This document shows, piece after piece, positions 1 to 5,487 of a stretch of DNA of 5,528 bases; the stretch's first letter is position 1; each line of letters starts with the position of its first letter. Under the pieces are notes generated by a model, which saw only the letters and a program-made list of their open reading frames with translations, ran no database searches and was not told the DNA's origin. A program made the translations under genes and the position numbers. The stretch is from Candidatus Electrothrix marina (GTDB lineage Bacteria; Desulfobacterota; Desulfobulbia; Desulfobulbales; Desulfobulbaceae): the NCBI GenBank assembly GCA_004028495.1, contig MTKS01000127.1, forward strand, positions 1 to 5,528, in the 5' to 3' direction.

Positions 1-1
1 C

Positions 2-1501
2 CTGCTCTCGGCCAATATCCTGGCTGAACGCTTTGCCGCTCCCGTGGACAAGGAGCTGCCCGGCAGGGTGCAGGAGGCTATTGACCGCATCCTCCAAAAA
101 CAATTGGGCGAGGGCAGCTTCTCCCTCTGGTCGGACAGCGGCGACGTTGCGCCCTGGCTTTCCGCCTATGCCCTGGATTTCCTCAGCCGGGCCCAAGAAA
201 AGGGCTATGTGGTGCCGGAGTATTTTTACAGAAAGGGGATGCAATGGCTGATTGATCAGGTCAAGAACGCCGATAATCCCCAGGTGCAGGATTTGGCTCC
301 CCTGGCCTATGCCCATTGGGTACTGGCCCGAACCGGACAGGGCAGGCACGAAGATGCCCGCTATCTTTTTGATACCTGGTTTGCGAAAATCCCTTCACCG
401 CTGGCTCAGGCCCAGCTTGCCGGAGCCCTGGCCCTCTTAGGAGATCGAAGTCGGGCGATCAAGGGCCTCAAGGCGGCTATGGAGAGGGCAAACGGCGATC
501 CTGCCTCCAGCTGGCGAAATTATGGATCGCGTCTCCGTAATCTGGCAGGCATTATTCATATCATTGCTGAATCCGGGATCAAGGAAGTGGATCCGGCCCC
601 GGCTTGGCAGGAGCTGACCCGCTTATTTGCGCAGGAGAAATACCTGTCCACCCAGGAACAGGCTTGGCTGGTCATGGCCTCCTTGACCCTTGAGCCAAGC
701 AGCCCTCTTGAGCTGGATATTGCGGAGCAGGCCCCTGCTCAAGCCAAGAAGGAAGAAAAAGAGCAACCGGAGAAAAAGAAACCTTCCTTGCTCACCAGGA
801 TCAAAGCTGCCCTGAGCTTTGGCAGCAGCGAACCCCTGGAAGCCGAGGCTCCGGCAAGTCCTCAGGACGAGGAAAAAGAGCAGCCCAAGCCGAAAACGCC
901 GAAGAGCACCTTTTTTGCCCTGCAACGGGACGGCAATTCGCTGCTGAGCAACCGGGTCACTATCACCAATAAGGGCGATAAGGCGGTCTGGCTGGTGACC
1001 ACCGTGCAAGGCTCGCCCGTCAAAGCACCTGAGCCGATGGAAAACGGCTTCACGATTTTCCGGGAATGGTACAACACTGCCGGGGAACCCATGCCGGTGG
1101 ATGCGATTCAGCAGGGGGAACTCATGGTGGTCACCCTTCAGGGTGAGGTGAAAACCGGGTCTGACTTCCAGGCCCTGCTGGTTGATCTGCTGCCTGCGGG
1201 TTTTGAAATCGAGCGGCCCATTACCGAGCGGGACACGGCCTTTAGCTGGCTTAAGGATCAGCTGACCGACAACCTCTATGTGGATGCGCGGGATGACCGT
1301 TTTGTGGCGGCCTTTGACACCAAATTTCTGCCCAAGGTCAACGGGAACAAAAAAATGAGCAGGTTCCAGTCTGCCTATCTGGTCCGGGCGGTTACGCCGG
1401 GTATCTATACCCTGCCTCCGGTGGAGGTTGAGGCCATGTATCGACCTGAGTATCGGGCTCGCAGCGGGGTTGGCACGGTTATCGTGAGTGGGGCGGAGTG
1501 A
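2..1501 (+). CDS. Bacterial alpha-2-macroglobulin family protein (YfhM/ECAM type), C-terminal part
   Basis: This is the 3' part (499 codons plus stop) of a much longer gene; E. coli YfhM has about 1,650 residues. The frame is open to the left edge, so the GTG at 44 is internal. Family proteins are periplasmic, usually lipid-anchored, and trap attacking proteases through a bait region and often a thioester; both would lie upstream of the window. Visible family signatures are GSFSLW and PWLSAYALDFL (end of the helical thioester-domain toroid), DLLPAGFEIE, DDRFVAAFDT, and YLVRAVTPGIYTLPP followed by EAMYRPEYRAR, the conserved C-terminal beta domain. Between the helical and beta domains (about 727-906) is a charged Lys/Glu/Pro-rich insert carrying EEKEQP twice. 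The usual partner gene pbpC is not in view. Family assignment is firm; whether the CxEQ thioester is present cannot be judged. Confidence 0.9.
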   Translation: MLSANILAERFAAPVDKELPGRVQEAIDRILQKQLGEGSFSLWSDSGDVAPWLSAYALDFLSRAQEKGYVVPEYFYRKGMQWLIDQVKNADNPQVQDLAPLAYAHWVLARTGQGRHEDARYLFDTWFAKIPSPLAQAQLAGALALLGDRSRAIKGLKAAMERANGDPASSWRNYGSRLRNLAGIIHIIAESGIKEVDPAPAWQELTRLFAQEKYLSTQEQAWLVMASLTLEPSSPLELDIAEQAPAQAKKEEKEQPEKKKPSLLTRIKAALSFGSSEPLEAEAPASPQDEEKEQPKPKTPKSTFFALQRDGNSLLSNRVTITNKGDKAVWLVTTVQGSPVKAPEPMENGFTIFREWYNTAGEPMPVDAIQQGELMVVTLQGEVKTGSDFQALLVDLLPAGFEIERPITERDTAFSWLKDQLTDNLYVDARDDRFVAAFDTKFLPKVNGNKKMSRFQSAYLVRAVTPGIYTLPPVEVEAMYRPEYRARSGVGTVIVSGAE

Positions 1502-1533
1502 GGAGTTTCCTGAAAAATAACATTCCGTTTTCG

Positions 1534-1561
1534 GTAGGGGTACGGCGTGCCGTGCCCTTGC
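1534..1561. repeat. Palindromic hairpin, probable dispersed repeat unit
   Basis: GTAGGGGTACGG (1534-1545) pairs with CCGTGCCCTTGC (1550-1561) around the 4-base loop CGTG. Nine pairs are Watson-Crick, and the three exceptions (1535/1560, 1537/1558, 1541/1554) are all G-U wobbles in the + strand transcript, so the structure is better as + strand RNA than as - strand RNA. It starts 33 bases after the A2M stop. No T-run follows, so it is not a standard intrinsic terminator, although it may protect the A2M mRNA 3' end. GTAGGGG-type palindromes of this shape are common as interspersed repeats in environmental bacteria. That comparison is from memory and untested here. Confidence 0.6.
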
Positions 1562-1594
1562 GTGCGCCGCGACCCTGCATACAGAAAATGCACC

Positions 1595-1625
1595 TTGGCG
1601 AAGGCATTGCGATTTATCGTATAAA
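1595..1625 (+). promoter_or_regulatory. Weak sigma70-like promoter candidate for fic
   Basis: TTGGCG (1595-1600) and TATAAA (1620-1625) are separated by 19 bases, longer than the preferred 17. A start site about 7 bases past the -10 would leave a leader of only about 5 bases before the ATG at 1638, which would make the message nearly leaderless. No clear Shine-Dalgarno sequence precedes that ATG, only an A-rich run. Treat this as a guess. Confidence 0.25.
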
Positions 1626-1637
1626 TACAGAAAAAAC

Positions 1638-2504
1638 ATGAACACCTTAGATCAAAAACTGGATTTTACTTTTACAGCAAATCAACAAATTATCCAGCTG
1701 ATTGCCGAGATTGATCTGTTTCGGGGGAAATGGGAACATCTGGAGCAGTTACGTCCTGTTTTTCTCAAAGAACTGAAAGGGATGGCAACTATTCAAAGTA
1801 TCGGCTCGTCAACACGAATTGAAGGGGCGACGCTGTCTGATGCAGAGATAGAGCAGCTGATCGCCGACCTGAAGGTGAACAAGCTGGAGAACCGCGACGA
1901 GCAGGAGGTGATCGGCTATTACGATGTCCTTGAGCTAATTTTTGATAATGCGGAAGATATCCATCTGACAGAAAATTATATCATGCAGCTGCACACCGTG
2001 TTGCTCAGATATTCGACCAAGGACAGCGGGCAAAAAGGGGCCTATAAAAAGGTATCCAACAAGGTTGTGGCAAGTTACCCGGACGGAACCCAGCGGGTTA
2101 TCTTTAATACAACAGAGCCGTATTTAGTGCAGAAAGAGATGCAGGAGCTGCTCAGCTGGACCAACAAGCGTCTTGAGAACCTGGAATACCATCCGCTGTT
2201 GGTTGTCGGGCTGTTAATCTATGAATTTCTGTCCATCCATCCCTTTCATGACGGGAACGGCAGGCTTTCGCGATTATTAACGACCTTGCTGCTGATCAAA
2301 TTGGATTATGACTTTATTCAATACATCTCCTTCGAGCATATCATAGAGAACCGAAAGGAAAGGTATTATGCGGCTTTGATGGAGTGTCAGCGCAAACGCA
2401 ACACGGAAAAAGAATGTGTTGATACGTGGATGTTGTTTTTTCTGAATGCATTAAAGATGGTTACGGTTAAATTGAGTTTGAAGATGAATAACAGCGGCGG
2501 GTGA
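1638..2504 (+). CDS. Fic family protein (class II AMP-transferase, N-terminal inhibitory motif)
   Basis: Fic enzymes transfer AMP (sometimes another phosphate-containing group) from a nucleotide to hydroxyl side chains of target proteins. The complete core motif HPFHDGNGRLSR lies at residues 201-212, with catalytic His201, Asp205 for metal, the GNG anion loop and Arg209/Arg212. Residues 58-63 (STRIEG) match the class II inhibitory motif [S/T]xxxE[G/N]; Glu62 is the expected autoinhibitory glutamate. Residues 134-158 (around GAYKK to VIFNTTEP) fit the target-docking flap. The ATG at 1638 is supported because the family N-terminus (LIAEIDLFRGKW) begins soon after it. At 288 residues the protein is shorter than SoFic-like relatives, which carry a C-terminal winged helix of about 60-80 residues. 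Here the protein stops after the last Fic helix with KMNNSGG. The gene looks more AT-rich than the A2M gene before it, suggesting separate ancestry. The target is unknown. Confidence 0.92.
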   Translation: MNTLDQKLDFTFTANQQIIQLIAEIDLFRGKWEHLEQLRPVFLKELKGMATIQSIGSSTRIEGATLSDAEIEQLIADLKVNKLENRDEQEVIGYYDVLELIFDNAEDIHLTENYIMQLHTVLLRYSTKDSGQKGAYKKVSNKVVASYPDGTQRVIFNTTEPYLVQKEMQELLSWTNKRLENLEYHPLLVVGLLIYEFLSIHPFHDGNGRLSRLLTTLLLIKLDYDFIQYISFEHIIENRKERYYAALMECQRKRNTEKECVDTWMLFFLNALKMVTVKLSLKMNNSGG

Positions 2505-2521
2505 TGCTCACCATGCGGCTC

Positions 2522-2550
2522 TGGACAGAGCGTAATCTCGTAATTTATAT
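2522..2550 (+). promoter_or_regulatory. Candidate sigma70 promoter for the Trypco1 gene
   Basis: TGGACA (2522-2527, five of six bases of TTGACA) is followed after 17 bases by TTATAT (2545-2550). It sits in the 66-base gap between fic and the Trypco1 gene, so the latter could be transcribed independently. The start site would fall near 2557, directly ahead of the ribosome binding site AGAGGGA at 2559-2565, which is 5 bases from the ATG at 2571. Confidence 0.4.
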
Positions 2551-2570
2551 CCACCGATAGAGGGAATACC

Positions 2571-2894
2571 ATGAAGAAACTCGTTGAATTTGAACTGGAC
2601 GGCCAGCCCGTCTATATTGAGGCCGAGGAAACCAACCCTGAAGGAATGCGCCGGGTGAGCCGAGGCGGAGATAATGGGGCAGAGAAAGCGGATTCCCTTT
2701 TTGTCGATGCGGTGGACCGGATCAAACCTGCTGCCGAGGTAATACTAAAGGCCTTCCGGGAGATGAACACACCGGATGAAATCGCCTTGGAGTTCGGGCT
2801 GAAATTCAACGCCAAGACCGGAGTGATTTTCGCCTCGGCGGACAGCGAGGCCACCTTTAAGGTTTCATTGAAATGGACGAATGAGAAAAAATGA
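2571..2894 (+). CDS. Trypsin-co-occurring domain 1 (Trypco1 / CU044_2847-type) protein
   Basis: This 107-residue soluble protein has no signal peptide or membrane segment. Its layout matches Trypco1: an N-terminal strand pair (KKLVEFELDGQPVYIEAEE), a linker with GMRRVSRGG, a central helix with the family pattern VDRIKPAAEVILKAFREM (48-65), then strands EIALEFGLKF (70-79) and GVIFASADSEATFKVSLKW (84-102). The near-terminal FKVSLKW is typical of the family. Trypco1 proteins are known from comparative genomics as partners of trypsin-like proteases and STAND NTPases in predicted conflict systems; their biochemical role is not established. That context holds here, because a trypsin-STAND fusion lies about 750 bases downstream, separated from it by a TA module. 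The start is supported by AGAGGGA at 2559-2565. The assignment comes from recognising the sequence pattern, not from a profile search. Confidence 0.82.
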   Translation: MKKLVEFELDGQPVYIEAEETNPEGMRRVSRGGDNGAEKADSLFVDAVDRIKPAAEVILKAFREMNTPDEIALEFGLKFNAKTGVIFASADSEATFKVSLKWTNEKK

Positions 2895-2909
2895 CCACAG
2901 CAACAGGGC

Positions 2910-2943
2910 TTGTCTTTCTTTTGCCGATGTTCTACAATGTAGA
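2910..2943 (+). promoter_or_regulatory. TA-module promoter with palindromic operator
   Basis: TTGTCT (2910-2915) and TACAAT (2933-2938) are spaced by exactly 17 bases, making a good sigma70 promoter. The perfect palindrome TCTACA-A-TGTAGA (2931-2943) covers the -10 element. Binding of the ribbon-helix-helix antitoxin there would block RNA polymerase, the usual autorepression arrangement of RHH toxin-antitoxin operons. The promoter starts 15 bases after the Trypco1 stop, so the TA operon need not depend on upstream transcription. Repressor binding is inferred. Confidence 0.65.
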
Positions 2944-2948
2944 CCAAC

Positions 2949-2955
2949 GGAGGTG
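2949..2955 (+). promoter_or_regulatory. Strong Shine-Dalgarno site of the antitoxin gene
   Basis: GGAGGTG lies 5 bases (7 from the GGAGG core) before the ATG at 2961. It is the strongest ribosome binding site in the window and fixes the antitoxin start. The toxin start at 3227 has only weak GGA-like sequence ahead of it, so antitoxin is expected to be made in excess. Confidence 0.75.
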
Positions 2956-2960
2956 AAATA

Positions 2961-3230
2961 ATGAAAACAGCTGTCGTAAGGGCAAGGGTCCCGGAAGAAT
3001 TAAAAAAAAATTTCGAGGCGGTCGCTGCGTCTCACGAGATGAACTTGAGCCATGTGATTCGCATGCTCATGACGCAGTATGTCGAGCAGGAGAAAAAAAA
3101 GATCCGCCGACATGAGGAAACCTTGGAAGCCCTTGAAGATATTGAGTGTGGCAGGGTCGTCGCGGGAGAAGAGGTTATGAGCTGGCTGGCAAGCTGGGGA
3201 GATGAAGACGAGCCGGAACCGCCCCGATGA
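2961..3230 (+). CDS. Ribbon-helix-helix antitoxin (RelB/DinJ- or CopG-like)
   Basis: This 89-residue protein should dimerise, bind its operator through a two-stranded ribbon and neutralise the toxin encoded next. Residues 3-10 (TAVVRARV) form the DNA-contacting strand, 11-24 helix A, and 29-42 (LSHVIRMLMTQYV) helix B, the RHH pattern. The C-terminal half (EALEDIECGRVVAGEEVMSWLASWG), rich in acidic and aromatic residues, is the typical toxin-binding tail of antitoxins paired with RelE/ParE toxins. The start follows a strong GGAGGTG. The gene overlaps the toxin gene by four bases (ATGA), so translation is probably coupled. Two homopolymers interrupt the gene, nine A at 3002-3010 (codons 14-17) and eight A at 3093-3100 (codons 45-47); both are possible slippage sites. 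Confidence 0.88.
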   Translation: MKTAVVRARVPEELKKNFEAVAASHEMNLSHVIRMLMTQYVEQEKKKIRRHEETLEALEDIECGRVVAGEEVMSWLASWGDEDEPEPPR

Positions 3231-3499
3231 AGCTGCAATTCTCCAAAGCCGCATTGAACGACTTGGTACGATTGCGTGCATTCATTGCGGAGCATAATCC
3301 GACAGCAGCACGACAGGTGGCGAAAAGGTTGCGGGGAGCCATCAGCAATCTTACAGATGCCCCGAAGATCGGAAGACCGGTTGAGGGATTCCCCGGAGAG
3401 ATTCGGGAACTGATTTTCGGTCGTTATGTGGTGCGGTATGAGATACGTGGAACAACGCTGTATATCCTCAAAATTTGGCATGGAAAAGAGGATAGATAG
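3227..3499 (+). CDS. Type II toxin, RelE/ParE superfamily
   Basis: This 90-residue basic protein has the compact RelE/ParE fold: two N-terminal helices (residues 7-22 and 25-42), then GRP (49-51), REL (60-62) and the beta sheet with YVVRYEI (67-73) and YILKIWHG (79-86). The ending IWHGKEDR resembles the ParE-type VWHG/LHGxRD ending more than the RelE ribonuclease terminus. Whether it poisons gyrase or cleaves mRNA cannot be decided from sequence alone. It begins inside the antitoxin stop (ATGA at 3227-3230) and is presumably translated by coupling. It has all expected elements and looks functional. Confidence 0.88.
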   Translation: MKLQFSKAALNDLVRLRAFIAEHNPTAARQVAKRLRGAISNLTDAPKIGRPVEGFPGEIRELIFGRYVVRYEIRGTTLYILKIWHGKEDR

Positions 3500-3511
3500 C
3501 CTGAGTCCTTC

Positions 3512-3617
3512 GCCCACAGTTGAAACCGTGGGCTATGTTCGGTCCGTCCCTCCGGGACGAGGTGTCCCGAAGGGACATTCGCTAATAGCCCAGTGATTTA
3601 TCGCTGGGAAAATAGCC
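3512..3617. repeat. Four-hairpin repeat element with competing pairings
   Basis: Hairpin 1 spans 3512-3533 (GCCCAC/GTGGGC plus two more pairs past one A-C mismatch). Hairpin 2 spans 3545-3559 (CGTCCC/GGGACG, loop TCC). Hairpin 3 spans 3563-3577 (TGTCCC/GGGACA, loop GAA). Hairpin 4 spans 3589-3608 (CCCAGTGA/TCGCTGGG, one wobble, loop TTTA). In addition GGGCTAT (3530-3536) is exactly complementary to ATAGCCC (3585-3591), and in part to a second AATAGCC copy at 3611-3617, so a cloverleaf-like fold competes with hairpins 1 and 4. The element fills most of the 140-base gap between toxin and trypsin-STAND genes. Its look is that of a dispersed non-coding repeat of the REP/RAYT-mobilised kind, an attribution made from memory. 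Confidence 0.7.
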
Positions 3618-3639
3618 TCTTTCACATCAATTTCACCCC

Positions 3640-5487
3640 ATGCCCTCTCCATCTTTCGATGCCTCCCTTGTCCGTATCCTGACGGATAACCAAGAGCCCC
3701 GCCGACCTATAGGCGCGGGCTTTTTGGTCACGCCCAAGCACATCCTCACCTGCGCCCATGTGGTCAATGCAGCTCTACGTCGAAATGAATACGCAGCCGA
3801 CCAGCCTGATGTCGAGGTTTTTTTTGATTTCCCCCTCCTGAAAAACCGTTCCCTGCTGCGGGCAAAGATCCTGCGTTGGTTTCCGGTTCAGGAAAAAAGT
3901 GCGGTTGGTGAGATTGAAGACATTGCCGTGTTGGAGATCATGCCGGGAACATCCCTGCCAGAGGAAGCCCGGCCTGCACCCGTTGTTCTGCCGCATGAAC
4001 AGTCTTTTTTTGATCAGCGCGTCAGGATGTGCGGCTTTCCTGTCGGTATTGATAACGGCACCTATTCCAACGGTACCCTGCAAGGACTAAACGCCAAGGG
4101 CTGGGTGGAAATTCATCATCAGGGCAGGGAACAGATTGAAGCGGGCTTCAGCGGCACAGCGGTCTGGTCGGCTAAAGAAAATGCGGCATTAGGGATGACC
4201 GTGAGTATCCTGAACCGGCACAAGGCCAGGGTTGCCTACATGATTCCGGCTGCTCTGCTCATCAAGGCCTTTCCTGATCTGGATCAGCACAGCCGCCCGG
4301 CCAATCCCTATCGCGGCCTGGAGTCCTTTCGGGAAAAGGATGCGGATCTCTATTTCGGCAGGGGCCAAACCATTACGCGACTCAGGCAGGTCGTGGCTGA
4401 CCGGCCCTTTGCTGCGGTGATCGGGGCCAGCGGCAGCGGAAAATCCTCAGTGGTCTTTGCCGGGCTGCTTCCGGCCCTGCGCCAAAGCGGTGATTGGCTG
4501 ATCGCCCATTGCCGCCCGAAAAAACAGCCCCTGTACGAGCTGTCCGCCTGCCTGATTCCCTTTCTCTACGATGACCCCATTCTGCGCTCGGAGAAAACCG
4601 ATGAGCTGAAAGAAAAACTTCATGCCGGTTCCGTCGGCTTGGTCGGGATCATCCGCCAAATCAGGGAACAAAGAGAACAACACGAGAGCCAGCGTTTTCT
4701 CCTGATCGTTGATCAGTTCGAGGAACTCTTTACCCTGAATACGGATCAGGAGCTGATCCGGCAATATATCGGCCTCCTGCTGGCATGCCTGCGCACGGAA
4801 CAGTTCACTGTGCTGCTCACCATGCGGGCGGATTTCTTTGCCGCTGCTGTCAGCCACCCTGCCCTTGCCCAGGCCCTGGACAGCTATGCGCCCATCATTC
4901 TGCCGCAGATTAATGAGCAGGGGTTGCGGGAGGTGATTGAACAACCTGCGACCATGCTCGGTGTTCGTTTTGAGGCCGGTTTGGTTGATTTGATTATCCG
5001 AGATGTGGGCAAGGAACCGGGCAGCCTGCCCCTGCTGGAGTTTTGCCTGACCCAGCTCTGGGAGCGACAGGAGTGCCGACGGATCAGCCATGATGCCTAT
5101 AAGGCCATCGGCGGGGTGCAACAGGCCCTGGCCAAGCATGCTGATGCGGTCTATACGGAGTTTACTGAATCGGAGCGGGAGCAGCTCCGCCATATCTTTC
5201 TCAAGTTGGTTCGTCCGGGACAAGGTACCGAGGATACCCGACAGGTGGCGACGGTCGGACAGATTCAGGCGGAATACCGGGAGCTGATTACCCGGTTGGC
5301 GGATAAACGGCTTATCGTTACCGGGCGGGATGAGGAGCGCGGGGAAGAGACGGTTGAGGTGGTGCATGAGGCTCTGATCCGTCGCTGGCGGACTCTGCGG
5401 CAATGGGTGGAGGAAGAACGAGGACACTTGATCTTGCGGGAGCAGGTTCGAGTGATAAACGAGTTTTTGGCAAACCTATTCAGATAG
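3640..5487 (+). CDS. Trypsin-like serine protease fused to nSTAND1 NTPase, lacking the C-terminal sensor
   Basis: This 615-residue cytoplasmic protein is a predicted protease-effector/ATPase-switch fusion. Residues 10-210 form a chymotrypsin-fold domain with His40 (TCAHVV), Asp94 (EDIAVLEI) and Ser171 (AGFSGTAVW), a complete triad. From residue 222 (NPYRGLESF, then LYFGR) begins the nSTAND1 module: Walker A GASGSGKS (262-269), Walker B LLIVDQFEELF (354-364), the MRADFF segment (395-400), the STAND GxP-type motif GSLPLLEF (461-468) and a winged-helix end with EVVHEALIRRW (573-583). Relatives normally continue after LREQVRV into WD40, TPR or similar sensor repeats; here the frame ends ten codons later. 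ATG 3640 is the first start after an in-frame TAG at 3613 and has no Shine-Dalgarno sequence. Trypco1 nearby supports a conflict-system role. The effector mechanism, proteolysis of host or partner proteins, is inferred. Confidence 0.9.
   Translation: MPSPSFDASLVRILTDNQEPRRPIGAGFLVTPKHILTCAHVVNAALRRNEYAADQPDVEVFFDFPLLKNRSLLRAKILRWFPVQEKSAVGEIEDIAVLEIMPGTSLPEEARPAPVVLPHEQSFFDQRVRMCGFPVGIDNGTYSNGTLQGLNAKGWVEIHHQGREQIEAGFSGTAVWSAKENAALGMTVSILNRHKARVAYMIPAALLIKAFPDLDQHSRPANPYRGLESFREKDADLYFGRGQTITRLRQVVADRPFAAVIGASGSGKSSVVFAGLLPALRQSGDWLIAHCRPKKQPLYELSACLIPFLYDDPILRSEKTDELKEKLHAGSVGLVGIIRQIREQREQHESQRFLLIVDQFEELFTLNTDQELIRQYIGLLLACLRTEQFTVLLTMRADFFAAAVSHPALAQALDSYAPIILPQINEQGLREVIEQPATMLGVRFEAGLVDLIIRDVGKEPGSLPLLEFCLTQLWERQECRRISHDAYKAIGGVQQALAKHADAVYTEFTESEREQLRHIFLKLVRPGQGTEDTRQVATVGQIQAEYRELITRLADKRLIVTGRDEERGEETVEVVHEALIRRWRTLRQWVEEERGHLILREQVRVINEFLANLFR

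Noticed and set aside
44..1501. GTG at 44 as the true start of the first gene
   Set aside because: The frame is open to the window edge and the protein matches only the C-terminal part of A2M proteins, so GTG 44 is an internal valine.
623..1645. 340-codon open frame on the - strand
   Set aside because: It is antisense to the A2M gene, its translation is low-complexity His/Arg/Leu/Phe-rich with no recognisable motif, and the + strand frame is clearly a known family.
3032..3517. 161-codon - strand frame across the TA pair
   Set aside because: It is a shadow of two well-supported overlapping TA genes and has no ribosome binding site or motif of its own.
3500..3600. Intrinsic terminator after the toxin gene
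   Set aside because: Stable hairpins are present but none is followed by a T-run, so rho-independent termination is not supported.
3512..3617. CRISPR array or tRNA-like gene
   Set aside because: The hairpins differ in sequence and are not regularly spaced repeats. The cloverleaf-like fold lacks the T-loop, the anticodon arm geometry and the acceptor stem of a tRNA.
4447..5427. 326-codon open frame on the - strand
   Set aside because: It lies wholly opposite the STAND domain, which has conserved Walker and winged-helix motifs on the + strand. The antisense protein shows no domain.
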